A stretch of DNA of 64,000 bases. Source: Yoonia rosea. GTDB taxonomy: Bacteria > Pseudomonadota > Alphaproteobacteria > Rhodobacterales > Rhodobacteraceae. The notes beneath the pieces were generated by a model that was not told the origin of the DNA, ran no database searches, and saw nothing but the letters and a program-made list of their open reading frames with translations. Below, piece by piece: positions 47,747-55,758 of the stretch. The stretch is taken from assembly GCF_900156505.1 (NCBI RefSeq), contig NZ_FTPR01000001.1, forward strand, positions 1,984,001-2,048,000, written 5' to 3'. The first letter of the stretch is position 1. Each line of letters starts with the position of its first letter. The translations under genes and the position numbers were made by a program.

Positions 47747-48393
47747 CCCTTCAGCATCCGCAAACCTTGGGTCGAATCGGCGCGCACAGCCAAGCGCAGA
47801 CCCGGCTCGTCACCCGCCTTCAGGGCTGCGAGGATCAGCTTGTGATGTGCCGGAGGATCGGTGCGGTTCAGCCGCCCATAAAGTGACCGCATGGTTGGTC
47901 CCAATTGCAGCCAAACAGTCTCTGTCATCGCCAACATCGCTGGCGCTTGAGCACGTAGGTAAAGCGTCCGGTGAAACTCAAGGTTCAGGCGGATATAGCC
48001 CGTCGCATCATGACGCGCGATTATCTGGTGAAAGCCCTGATTGATGGTCTCAAGCCGTTCGATCAGCGCAAAATGCGCCCGCGGCAAAGCCCGCGACGCA
48101 AGCTCTGCTTCGAGCAAGGCGCGCAAGGTGGCCAGCTCTTCAATCCGCTCGTTTGAGAGTTCCGGTGTCGAAACACGTCCCGACGACGACAGGAGCAATG
48201 CACCTTCGGCAACCAACCGGCGCACGGCCTCGCGCGCAGGCGTCATTGAGACATCATAGCTCTTGCCGATACCCCGTAACGTCAGGGCCTCACCCGGTGC
48301 GATTTCCCCGTGCATGATCCGCGCCCGCAAAGCCCGGTACACCCGTTCATGTGCGGCGATTGTATTATCTTGGGGGCGTGGCTGGATCATCAT
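47743..48393 (-). CDS. GntR-family transcriptional regulator (FadR/FCD type), candidate TCA-cycle regulator
   Basis: This 216-residue regulator has an N-terminal winged helix-turn-helix (RVYRALRARIMHGEIAPGEALTLRGIGKSYDVSMTPAREAVRRLVAEGALL). The C-terminal FCD helical ligand domain has RALLEAELASRAL, an LNLEFHRTLYLRA metal/ligand-type motif and PPAHHKLILAALKAGD with further His residues. FCD domains often bind metal plus a carboxylate. The start ATG (48393, or 48390) has AAAGG upstream. An 18-bp perfect palindrome containing TGTGATCACA abuts the start, and the same core lies in pairs before sdhC and sucC. I therefore infer autoregulation and control of TCA genes. Confidence 0.88.
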   Translation of the reverse strand: MMIQPRPQDNTIAAHERVYRALRARIMHGEIAPGEALTLRGIGKSYDVSMTPAREAVRRLVAEGALLLSSSGRVSTPELSNERIEELATLRALLEAELASRALPRAHFALIERLETINQGFHQIIARHDATGYIRLNLEFHRTLYLRAQAPAMLAMTETVWLQLGPTMRSLYGRLNRTDPPAHHKLILAALKAGDEPGLRLAVRADSTQGLRMLKG

Positions 48394-48397
48394 AGGC

Positions 48398-48415
48398 CTT
48401 TTGTGATCACAAAAG
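48398..48415. promoter_or_regulatory. 18-bp perfect palindrome in front of gntR
   Basis: CTTTTGTGATCACAAAAG ends five bases before the gntR start and overlaps its ribosome site. It lies ten bases after the DUF45 stop. Its core TGTGATCACA equals the paired sites upstream of sdhC and sucC. The location fits negative autoregulation. Confidence 0.82.
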
Positions 48416-48424
48416 ACAGATTGG

Positions 48425-49114
48425 TCAATCGTCGAAAACAATGCGTTGCAGCTTGTCGCCCTCATCACGCAGCCATTGGCGCTGGCGGTCATAGTCAGGG
48501 CAGAGTTGTTCAACAACAGACCAGAACGCCGGTTGATGATTCATTTCAACCAGATGGGCGACCTCATGCGCCGCCACATAGTCAAGCACAGCAGGTGGGG
48601 CCATGATCAACCGCCATGAATACATCAACGCGCCTGTGCTTGAACAAGACCCCCAACGGGACCGGGTGTCGCGGATCGATAGGCGCGAATAGGATTTACC
48701 CACTTGCTGTGCATAGTGGTCCGAGGCTTGGGCAAGTGCATCGCGCGCAGCATAGCGCAACAGCGCCTTGGTCTGCGCCGCGGCACGTGCACCCGCAGTG
48801 ACCTCAACACGATCCTCAAGGAGACGCGCACGTTTGCCGGCACTTTCGACAATCGGCACCGCGACCCCGCGCACCGGTACACTTTCACCAATCCGGGCCA
48901 CCATCGCAGGGCGCATATCCGCAAGGTGGCCGCGCAGCCAAGGTTCTTTGGCGCGCAGAAAGGCGATTCCCTCACGCTCGGGCGCAAAACGTGGCAACGT
49001 CAGCGTCACACGGCCATCCAGACGCGACACACGCAACGACAGGCGCTTGGCGCGTATTGAACGGCGCAAAACCACCTCGATCGGGGGGTTGCCTTTCAGG
49101 GTGTGACGGCCCAT
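48425..49114 (-). CDS. DUF45/YgjP-like zinc metallopeptidase
   Basis: This 229-residue M48-like peptidase of the DUF45 (YgjP/WSS1-related) group has zinc motif VAAHEVAHLVEMNHQPAFWSVV near residue 175 (HExxH plus a third His in the MNH turn). It is preceded by the typical RDTRSRWGSCSSTGALMYSWRLI. No signal peptide, so cytoplasmic. The ATG at 49114 follows AAGGTGG. Family members are proposed to act in proteolysis of DNA-bound or stalled proteins, but the substrate here is unknown. It lies upstream of gntR on the same strand with 31 bp between. Confidence 0.87.
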   Translation of the reverse strand: MGRHTLKGNPPIEVVLRRSIRAKRLSLRVSRLDGRVTLTLPRFAPEREGIAFLRAKEPWLRGHLADMRPAMVARIGESVPVRGVAVPIVESAGKRARLLEDRVEVTAGARAAAQTKALLRYAARDALAQASDHYAQQVGKSYSRLSIRDTRSRWGSCSSTGALMYSWRLIMAPPAVLDYVAAHEVAHLVEMNHQPAFWSVVEQLCPDYDRQRQWLRDEGDKLQRIVFDD

Positions 49115-49224
49115 ATCCACCTTCTTGGTTTTCAAGTGCCAAAGGCTTTGACACAGCCCCTCGCTTATGGCAGTTGGCACCGATCACCCGCAAGGGAAGA
49201 CAGAGATTTTTGAAGGGATAGCCT

Positions 49225-49548
49225 ATGCCTAAGGAAGAGTGGGGCACAAAGCGCCTTTGCCCCGAAACCGGCAAACGCTTTTACGACCTGAACGCGACGC
49301 CAATCATTAGCCCGTATACCGGCAATGAAGTTACCGTTGACACATCCAAGACCCGGACAATGGTCGCGGATGCCGAGGATGCGCAAACCGCCAAGATGAA
49401 GGACGTCGAAGAAGACGATGATCTGGTTCTTGACGACGACGATGAAGACGATGTCGATCTCGGTGACGATGTTCTGGAAGATGATGATGACGATGATACC
49501 GTCTCGCTTGACGAACTCGCCGACGTCACCACGAACGACGACGATTAA
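49225..49548 (+). CDS. FYDLN_acid domain protein (TIGR02300)
   Basis: This 107-residue protein has the alphaproteobacterial FYDLN signature: EEWGTKRLCPETGKRFYDLNATPIISPYTG at the N-terminus. The C-terminal half is extremely acidic with long Asp runs (DDDDEDDVDLGDDVLEDDDDDD). The N-terminal part resembles a small zinc-ribbon remnant with one Cys. It is widespread and single-copy in the class; function is unknown. AAGGGAT lies upstream of the ATG. It precedes tRNA-Ala in the same direction. Confidence 0.92.
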   Translation: MPKEEWGTKRLCPETGKRFYDLNATPIISPYTGNEVTVDTSKTRTMVADAEDAQTAKMKDVEEDDDLVLDDDDEDDVDLGDDVLEDDDDDDTVSLDELADVTTNDDD

Positions 49549-49631
49549 AATGACGACTCCGGGCGCGATTTTCTCTTGATCTCGCCCGGATCGCTGCATA
49601 GACAGCGGCAATCAGCGCAAGCTGTAAAGTT

Positions 49632-49707
<76 letters not shown>

Positions 49708-49778
49708 AATCACTTGAAAATTTATGTCTCTGACGTGCAGTGCGATGCCCACGAGGCACGCCAGAGTGTTCAGAACGC

Positions 49779-50288
49779 CTAGCGTGGACGTTCGCGGTGT
49801 CTGCAACTTGCTTTGCGAAGCTGGCTTGGGCTTCGGGGGGTGATTTTGCATTGGGGTGTCGCGCCCTCTGGCTGCGCCTGGGGCTCATTCTTGCTCACCA
49901 CCGCGGCGATGAAAGCCGCCACATCGAACTCGGTTTCCTGTGCTGCACGGGCGAGTGCCTTTTTCAGAGCACGGTTCGACAGTGCAGCTGTCAACTGCGC
50001 TGCAAGCGCGCGGCGCAGGACTTTATCACACGGCGTCTCGCCGCCCTCGACTTTCGTTATTTCGGTGTCCGAGAGTTCGAAACCAGCCTCTTCGAGAAAG
50101 AGGCGCACAATTGGTGGTGCGGATGTCACAGCATCTGTTGTCGTGGGATCCCGGAAAAAAGCGACGACCTTGTTTGCGCGTGCGTGACCGTGGCTTGTAA
50201 TGCCTTTTCCGTCATTTGCGTCTGCGGCAACAGTATCCGCAGAGTACATCTGAAAATCATAACGCAGCACAGGTTTCACCAAATACAC
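49779..50288 (-). CDS. Orphan hypothetical protein next to tRNA-Ala
   Basis: This open frame of up to 169 residues (GTG start at 50288, or ATG at 50249) is preferred to the overlapping plus-strand frames because its composition is protein-like. It is alternately hydrophobic and charged with helices such as PPIVRLFLEEAGFELSDTEITKVEGGETPCDKVLRRALAAQL and NRALKKALARAAQETEFDVAAFIAAVVS. A basic, low-complexity tail follows. No ribosome site is obvious and no family is recognised. It faces the tRNA. It could be an island remnant. Confidence 0.5.
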   Translation of the reverse strand: MYLVKPVLRYDFQMYSADTVAADANDGKGITSHGHARANKVVAFFRDPTTTDAVTSAPPIVRLFLEEAGFELSDTEITKVEGGETPCDKVLRRALAAQLTAALSNRALKKALARAAQETEFDVAAFIAAVVSKNEPQAQPEGATPQCKITPRSPSQLRKASCRHRERPR

Positions 50289-50360
50289 CTAATAGTTGTA
50301 TTAAGCATATCAAATGCGGTGGAAATGGGCAAAGAAATTGTCGGCAACAGGACATATTTT

Positions 50361-50376
50361 TGTCTAAAATTAGACA
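50361..50376. promoter_or_regulatory. 16-bp inverted repeat in AT-rich gap
   Basis: TGTCTAA aa TTAGACA lies in the AT-rich stretch 50289-50453, about 75 bases upstream of the orphan minus-strand gene and 78 bases beyond the end of the lacI-type gene. It could be an operator for the orphan gene. Confidence 0.4.
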
Positions 50377-50453
50377 TAACGCGCCACTGTTGCCGGCTTA
50401 TGGGCCAATCCCGCCGTTCTTTTCACCTTGTTGGGCAAATATGCGAGGGGCGT

Positions 50454-51470
50454 CTAGGGCGGCCCCAGCGTATTTCTCAAGACAAGCTTTGTGTGCACCT
50501 CTATCGGCTCCAACGCGGTCCCGTCTCGCAAGTGCTTGACCAAGGCCTGCCCCGCCTTGCGGCCCATTTCGCGGTGCGGCACATGCACCGTTGTCAGCGC
50601 CGGATAAACCACCTGAGCCAGTTCGATATCATCAAACCCGATGATCGAGACATCACCCGGAACCGCAATCCCGCGCTCCCTTGCACGTCTAAGCGCACCG
50701 ACAGCCAACACATCGTTGCCGCAAAAAACCGCGGTTGGACTTGGGTCATGGGTCATAACCTCGTCAAAGGCTGCTGCCCCTTCCTCGATGCCATATTTCG
50801 TTTCCACGAAGCAAAGTGTGTCTGCATCCAGCCCGGCAGCGGTCATCGCTTGTCTGATCCCGTCGCATCGTGCTGACGCGCGGTCATTCTGCGCCGTCTC
50901 CGCAGAGATCAACGCCAGCCGCCGATGTCCCATGCCGATCACTTTTTCTGCCATCTCCTGCATGGCCGCACTGTTGTTAAAGCCCACCGAGGGCCGCGTT
51001 GCCGCAGGATCAAAGGCCCATGTCAAAAGAACCGGCACATCTTGTGCATCCAGAAAGTCGTAGATCGCGGGATCGCGGTGATACCCGATCAGCAAGAGCG
51101 CATCCGCCCCGCGCGCGACAAGCGACCTGATCTGTTCTTCCTCGGTGTCCGGCTGATAGGCCGTGCTGGCAACGAGCATCGTATACCCGTTGCTGCGCAA
51201 TTCTTCCTGAAATGCCTGAAGCCCGCGCGCGAAGATCGCGTTTTCCATCGTTGGAATAATTGCACCGATTGTATTCGTGCGCCGAGCGGCCATCGCACGT
51301 GCACCAAAATTGGGTGAGTAGCCCAGCTCTGCAATTGCAGCGTTCACTTTGTCACGCGTTACCTGCGCCACCTGATCGGGAAAATTGATTGCCCGCGAGA
51401 CGGTTGCAGTCGACACGCCCGCACGGGTGGCCACATCCTGCAAAGTCGGTATCGGTCGTTGAGATGTCAT
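50454..51470 (-). CDS. LacI-family transcriptional regulator of the DHPS operon
   Basis: This 338-residue repressor-type regulator has the LacI helix-turn-helix PTLQDVATRAGVSTATVSRAINFPDQVAQVTRDKVNAAIAELGYSPN. A periplasmic-binding-protein-like domain follows (NTIGAIIPTMENAIFARGLQAFQEEL through to AVFCGNDVLAVGALRRARERGI and VSIIGFDDIELAQVVYPALTTV). It is divergent from hpsN, and two LacI-type palindromes lie between them, so it most likely controls the sulfonate operon and itself. The inducer is probably DHPS or a pathway intermediate. The ATG at 51470 follows GGAGCG. Confidence 0.92.
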   Translation of the reverse strand: MTSQRPIPTLQDVATRAGVSTATVSRAINFPDQVAQVTRDKVNAAIAELGYSPNFGARAMAARRTNTIGAIIPTMENAIFARGLQAFQEELRSNGYTMLVASTAYQPDTEEEQIRSLVARGADALLLIGYHRDPAIYDFLDAQDVPVLLTWAFDPAATRPSVGFNNSAAMQEMAEKVIGMGHRRLALISAETAQNDRASARCDGIRQAMTAAGLDADTLCFVETKYGIEEGAAAFDEVMTHDPSPTAVFCGNDVLAVGALRRARERGIAVPGDVSIIGFDDIELAQVVYPALTTVHVPHREMGRKAGQALVKHLRDGTALEPIEVHTKLVLRNTLGPP

Positions 51471-51543
51471 GCGCGCTCCGGTTGGGTCCGGCATCCTACA
51501 TAGCGTCAAACCCCGCGCTGACATAGCGAACTTTTGCGAAAAA

Positions 51544-51580
51544 TGTAAGGGCTTGCATTTGACTCATGTAAGCGCTTACA
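51544..51580. promoter_or_regulatory. Tandem LacI-type operators between the regulator and hpsN
   Basis: TGTAAGCGCTTACA (51567-51580) is a perfect 14-bp palindrome with the central CG of LacI-family sites. TGTAAGGGCTTGCA (51544-51557) is an imperfect copy 23 bp away. A TTGACT -35-like box (51559-51564) lies between them, so binding would cover the hpsN promoter. The remaining intergenic stretch to 51715 holds no other recognised feature. Confidence 0.78.
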
Positions 51581-51715
51581 CTGACCTAAGAATCGGATGG
51601 GCGCCTTGGGAGGGGGCGGCCTTGAAGACCGAAGCGGGTAATCGATAACCGCGACACATCCCTCTCCCATCAAGACCACGATGCTTCCTGACAGCACGAA
51701 ATAGGGTAACGACAC

Positions 51716-53023
51716 ATGGCACGCGAATATCTCAAGAAAGCGACGCTGACCGCGCAGTCCGGCGCGTCTGATGTCCACGACATTGTTCAGGGCATCTTGT
51801 CCGACATCGAGACAGGTGGCGACGCCAAGGCGATGGAATACGCGGCAAAATTCGACAAATATGACGGCAACGTCATGATCACCGCAGAAGAGATCGCTGC
51901 GGCGACCGCACTGGTCCCCGAGAAGCTGAAAGAAGACATTCAGTTCGCCCATGACAACGTCAAACGCTTTGCCGAGGCGCAAAAAGCGACCGTCAGCAAC
52001 ATTGAGTATGAGATCGTCCCCGGCCTGATCGCCGGTCAAAAGGCGATCCCCGTTGATGCGGCTGGCTGCTATGTGCCCGGCGGACGCTATAGCCACATCG
52101 CCTCTGCGATCATGACTGTGACAACAGCCAAAGTTGCCGGTTGCAACCATATCGCCGTCGCCTCCCCCCCGCGCCCCGGCGTGGGCGTCGCCCCCGCGAT
52201 CATCTATGCGGCCCATATCTGTGGCGCTGACAAGATCATGGCGATGGGCGGCGTGCAGGGTGTTGCCGCCATGACATTCGGTCTCTTTGGTCTGCCCAAG
52301 GCGAACATCCTCGTTGGCCCCGGCAACCAGTTTGTGGCCGAAGCCAAGCGTATCCTGTTTGGCCGCGTCGGCATCGACATGATCGCAGGCCCGACCGATA
52401 GCCTGATCCTCGCCGACAAGACCGCCGATCCGCATATCGTTGCAACTGATCTCGTGAGCCAGGCCGAGCATGGCTACAACTCGCCTGTTTGGCTGGTCAC
52501 AGATGACCGCGCGCTGGCCGAAGACGTCATGAACCGTGTGCCTGATCTGATCGCCGAACTGCCGGAAGTGAACCGTGACAACGCCGCAGCAGCATGGCGC
52601 GATTATGCCGAAGTGATCCTTTGTGCAGACCGCGAAGAAATGGCCGCCTGTTCCGACGATTACGCGCCCGAGCACCTGACCGTGCAGGCCGAAGATCTGG
52701 ATTGGTGGCTGGATCGTCTTTCCTGCTATGGCTCGCTCTTCCTCGGCGAAGAAACGACCGTGTCCTATGGCGACAAAGCCTCTGGCACGAACCACGTCCT
52801 GCCGACGTCCGGTGCGGCGTCCTATACCGGTGGTTTGTCGGTGCATAAGTACATGAAGATCGTGACATGGCAGAAGGCCACACGTGAAGGGTCCAAGCGC
52901 GTGGCCGAAGCGACAGCACGGATTTCCCGCCTTGAGGGGATGGAAGGCCATGCCCGTGCAGCGGACGTACGTCTGGCCAAATACTTCCCCGGCGAAAACT
53001 TTGACCTGACGCCAGATGAGTGA
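51716..53023 (+). CDS. hpsN: Sulfopropanediol 3-dehydrogenase (HisD-like)
   Basis: HpsN oxidises (R)-2,3-dihydroxypropane-1-sulfonate to (R)-3-sulfolactate with two NAD+. The 435-residue protein is a histidinol-dehydrogenase homologue with AAGCYVPGGRYSHIASAIMTVTTAKVAG near residue 120, GPGNQFVAEAKRILFGRVGID near 210, and the Zn/catalytic EHGYNSPVWLVT and YAPEHLTVQ regions. A histidine pathway role is unlikely: the locus holds no his genes, while hpsO, hpsP, comDE and a sulfolactate dehydrogenase follow. It overlaps hpsO by 8 bases. Confidence 0.9.
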   Translation: MAREYLKKATLTAQSGASDVHDIVQGILSDIETGGDAKAMEYAAKFDKYDGNVMITAEEIAAATALVPEKLKEDIQFAHDNVKRFAEAQKATVSNIEYEIVPGLIAGQKAIPVDAAGCYVPGGRYSHIASAIMTVTTAKVAGCNHIAVASPPRPGVGVAPAIIYAAHICGADKIMAMGGVQGVAAMTFGLFGLPKANILVGPGNQFVAEAKRILFGRVGIDMIAGPTDSLILADKTADPHIVATDLVSQAEHGYNSPVWLVTDDRALAEDVMNRVPDLIAELPEVNRDNAAAAWRDYAEVILCADREEMAACSDDYAPEHLTVQAEDLDWWLDRLSCYGSLFLGEETTVSYGDKASGTNHVLPTSGAASYTGGLSVHKYMKIVTWQKATREGSKRVAEATARISRLEGMEGHARAADVRLAKYFPGENFDLTPDE

Positions 53024-53777
53024 TCCCCGCGATCTCTTTGACCTGACCGGTCGTGTCGCTTGCGTTACCGGCGCAAGCGCGGGCCTCGGGCAGCGCGCCG
53101 CGATTGCACTGGCTGCGGCCGGTGCAAAGGTTGTCGGCGTGGCCCGCCGCGCGGATGCGCTGAACGGCTGGGCGGCTGAGACGGGGGCAAATGCCGCAGT
53201 CGTAGCCGCCGATCTGTCAAAACGGGACCAGATTGCCGATATCGCAGCGCAGGTCGCTGCACCCTTTGGCGCGCCTGACATCGTTGTCCATGCTGCAGGC
53301 ATCAACACCCGCGAGGCTGCGGATGATGTGACGGACGCGGGCTGGGACGTGACGATGAACCTCAATCTGGCCGCACCCTTCTTTCTTTCTCAGGCCCTCG
53401 TCCCTGCGATGAAGGCCAAAGGCTGGGGCCGGATCGTGAATTTCGCCTCTCTCCAGACGACACGCGCCTTTCCGGGCGGGATTGCCTATGGCGCGTCCAA
53501 GGCCGGCATCGGCCAGTTGACCCGCGCAATGGCCGAAGCCTGGTCCAAGGATGGCGTCACAGCCAATGCAATAGGTCCGGGATTTTTCCCGACCGAATTG
53601 ACGGGACCCGTCTTTGCCGACCCCGAACGCGCCGCCCGCAACGCGGCGCAAACATGTGTGGGCCGCAATGGTGCTTTGTCGGATATCGACGGCCCACTCT
53701 TATTTCTTTGCTCTGATGCGTCGTCCTATGTGACGGGTCAAATCTTGATGGTCGACGGAGGTTTCACAGCGAAATGA
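53016..53777 (+). CDS. hpsO: SDR dehydrogenase, DHPS 2-dehydrogenase candidate
   Basis: This 253-residue classical SDR has the cofactor motif VTGASAGLGQRAA near residue 18, HAAGIN in the NNAG position, catalytic Ser in NFASLQT and YGASKAG for YxxxK near residue 160. In Cupriavidus, HpsO and HpsP are thought to interconvert DHPS enantiomers by oxidation and re-reduction at C2 so that HpsN can use the R form. Order hpsN-hpsO-hpsP matches. The ARRAD after strand 2 hints at NADP. Overlaps both neighbours. Confidence 0.82.
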   Translation: MSDPRDLFDLTGRVACVTGASAGLGQRAAIALAAAGAKVVGVARRADALNGWAAETGANAAVVAADLSKRDQIADIAAQVAAPFGAPDIVVHAAGINTREAADDVTDAGWDVTMNLNLAAPFFLSQALVPAMKAKGWGRIVNFASLQTTRAFPGGIAYGASKAGIGQLTRAMAEAWSKDGVTANAIGPGFFPTELTGPVFADPERAARNAAQTCVGRNGALSDIDGPLLFLCSDASSYVTGQILMVDGGFTAK

Positions 53778-54754
53778 AAGCGCTTGTTTATGACGACGTG
53801 GAAACGCTTGTTTACCGCGTGATGCCTGATCCGGTGCCAGGCGCTGGCCAAAGCCTCATCAGCATTGAGGCTTCGGGCATTTGCGGCTCTGACATGCACG
53901 CCTTTCTGGGCCACGACGAACGGCGGCCCGCCCCGCTGATACTTGGTCACGAGGCCGCTGGCGTTGTCATGGGAGGTGCATTGGACGGCACACGGGTGAC
54001 AATCAATCCGCTTGCGACCTGTGGTTTGTGTCGGGCCTGCAAATCCGGCCGTGACAACCTTTGCCCTGACCGCATGATTATTTCGATGCCCCCGCGCGAG
54101 GGTGCATTTAGCGACTATGTCGTGATGGCCAACAGAAACCTTGTGACGGTGCCGGATGACGTACCGCTCACCAAGGCAGCTTTGGCCGAACCCTTGGCAT
54201 GCGGCTGGCATGCGGTCCGGCTCGGGGCTGCGGCGCTCGACATGCCGCTTGCCGATGCGAAATGCGTTGTGGTCGGCGGGGGCGCGATCGGTGTGGGGGC
54301 GGCCCTTTGCCTGCGGGCATTCGGGGCGACCGATATCAAAGTCATCGAACCCAATGAACTGCGTCGTGCCACGCTTGACCTGATCGACGGCTTTGATGCG
54401 GTCCCTCCCGGTGCCGTTGAACAGGCTGACCTTGTGATTGACGGCGTCGGCTATGCCGCAACGCGCGCCGATGCCACGGCCATTACACGCCCTGGCGGCG
54501 TGATCATGCATATCGGCCTCGGTGAAGCGACGGGTGGTCTTGATATCCGCCGCATGACCTTGCAGGAAATCACCTTCATCGGCACCTACACCTATACCGC
54601 CGAGGATTTCCGCCAGACCGCTGCAGCTATTTTTGACGGGCGTCTTGGCCCGCTCGATTGGACCGAGGAACGCGCGCTTGCTGACGGGCAACAGGCCTTT
54701 GCGGATATCCGTGCTGGCGTTGTCGCCGCACCCAAGATCATTTTACGACCCTGA
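53774..54754 (+). CDS. hpsP: Zinc-dependent alcohol dehydrogenase, DHPS 2-dehydrogenase candidate
   Basis: This 326-residue medium-chain dehydrogenase has the catalytic zinc ligands in GICGSDMHAF (Cys) and LGHEAAG (His-Glu). The structural zinc lobe is CGLCRACKSGRDNLCP (four Cys), and the Rossmann motif is CVVVGGGAIGVGAALCL near residue 175. It starts in the hpsO stop (ATGA). As the second C2 dehydrogenase it should act with HpsO in racemising DHPS. Other polyol or threonine dehydrogenases share the fold, so the call rests on context. Confidence 0.82.
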   Translation: MKALVYDDVETLVYRVMPDPVPGAGQSLISIEASGICGSDMHAFLGHDERRPAPLILGHEAAGVVMGGALDGTRVTINPLATCGLCRACKSGRDNLCPDRMIISMPPREGAFSDYVVMANRNLVTVPDDVPLTKAALAEPLACGWHAVRLGAAALDMPLADAKCVVVGGGAIGVGAALCLRAFGATDIKVIEPNELRRATLDLIDGFDAVPPGAVEQADLVIDGVGYAATRADATAITRPGGVIMHIGLGEATGGLDIRRMTLQEITFIGTYTYTAEDFRQTAAAIFDGRLGPLDWTEERALADGQQAFADIRAGVVAAPKIILRP

Positions 54755-54782
54755 GACAGACAGAACCCCAAGGAGGTTTGGC

Positions 54783-55196
54783 ATGTATAAGAACATTCTG
54801 GTCCCGATGGCCCTTGATCACGGTGTCGGCGAAAACAGCGTCGCAATCGCCCGCCGCCTGCTGTCTGACGGCGGAAAGATTACTGCGCTCCACGTTTACG
54901 AAGCCCCGGACGGCACGGTTGGCGCCTATATCGACGCAGAAGTGGTCCAGAATGCCTTTGATCGGGCCAAAGCGCGGCTGGAAGAACGTATCACCGCGAT
55001 GCCTGACGTTTCATCCATGATCGTCAAGGGCCACAGCGGGCGCAGCATCATTGATACCGCCACTGCTTTGAAAGCCGATTGCATCGTTATGGGCTCCCAC
55101 AAACCCGGGCTGATCGACTATTTCCTCGGGTCAACCGCGGCGCGTGTGGTGCAACACGCCCCTTGCGCTGTTCACGTGGCGCGCGACATCAATTGA
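54783..55196 (+). CDS. Universal stress protein in the sulfonate operon
   Basis: This 137-residue Usp starts MYKNILVPMALDHGVGENSVAIARRL. It has the nucleotide-binding motif IVMGSHKPGLIDYFLGSTAARVVQHAPCAVHVAR (G-2x-G-9x-G-S/T type), so ATP binding is likely. A strong AGGAGG lies 9 bases before the ATG. It sits between hpsP and comD, 28 bases after the former. Usp genes inside sulfonate operons recur in roseobacters, but their role there is not established. Confidence 0.9.
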   Translation: MYKNILVPMALDHGVGENSVAIARRLLSDGGKITALHVYEAPDGTVGAYIDAEVVQNAFDRAKARLEERITAMPDVSSMIVKGHSGRSIIDTATALKADCIVMGSHKPGLIDYFLGSTAARVVQHAPCAVHVARDIN

Positions 55197-55251
55197 CCCA
55201 CCCCCATCACCCACCGCCCCACAGCGGGGCGCAAACAGGAGACGTAAGACC

Positions 55252-55758
55252 TTGAGTATCAGCAAGAAGATCGTGGATGACTTTGTCGCCAACGATGTAT
55301 CCTTCATCACCACTGTGCCGTGCAAGCAGTTGGCCGGTGTGATCGACGAAGTCGAAGCACGTCCGGAAATTTTTCACATTCCGTCCAATAAAGAGGACGA
55401 AGGCATGGGCCTTTGTGCGGGTGCCTTTATGGGCGGCAAACGCCCGGCAATCATCATGCAGAACACAGCCATCGGCGTGACCATCAACACGCTGGCAACC
55501 CTGATCCAGTATTACCGCATGCCCTTGCCGATGCTGATCAGCTATCGCGGCGAGTTGCGTGAACCGGTGGCCTGTCAGGTGGAGATGGCCGTGCATACCA
55601 AGGCACTGCTGAACCAGATGAACATCCCGACTTACCACTTCCACAAGGAAAGCGACGCGGACGAACTCGACGCGATCCTTAAATACACCTTCATGTGCAA
55701 CAAACCTGTGGCGATCCTCACGGATGCGTCCTTCTGGGGAGGCTACGGCGACCAATGA
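55252..55758 (+). CDS. comD: Sulfopyruvate decarboxylase alpha subunit
   Basis: ComD (168 residues) is the small TPP-enzyme subunit with the pyrimidine-binding half. It contains TVPCKQLAGVIDEVE, the catalytic-type Glu in IPSNKEDEGMGLCAGAFMGGKRPAIIMQNTAIG near residue 45, and PMLISYRGELREPV. The start is TTG at 55252 with GGAGA upstream; the length then equals archaeal ComD (169). With ComE it decarboxylates 3-sulfopyruvate to sulfoacetaldehyde. Phosphonopyruvate decarboxylase is similar, but the sulfonate neighbours favour ComD. The comE ATG overlaps its stop. Confidence 0.88.
   Translation: MSISKKIVDDFVANDVSFITTVPCKQLAGVIDEVEARPEIFHIPSNKEDEGMGLCAGAFMGGKRPAIIMQNTAIGVTINTLATLIQYYRMPLPMLISYRGELREPVACQVEMAVHTKALLNQMNIPTYHFHKESDADELDAILKYTFMCNKPVAILTDASFWGGYGDQ

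Noticed and set aside
49740..50876. Open frame of 378 codons on the plus strand across the tRNA-lacI interval
   Set aside because: It runs antisense through the LacI-family gene and through the better minus-strand frame at 49779; many Cys, Arg and His residues suggest non-coding translation.
51716..53023. Annotation as histidinol dehydrogenase (hisD)
   Set aside because: The fold is right, but no histidine biosynthesis gene is near and the operon holds hpsO, hpsP, comDE and a sulfolactate-type dehydrogenase, so HpsN is the better call.
51506..53365. Long open frame of 619 codons on the minus strand
   Set aside because: It is the antisense shadow of hpsN and hpsO, whose protein motifs are unambiguous; the antisense product is compositionally odd and has no motif.
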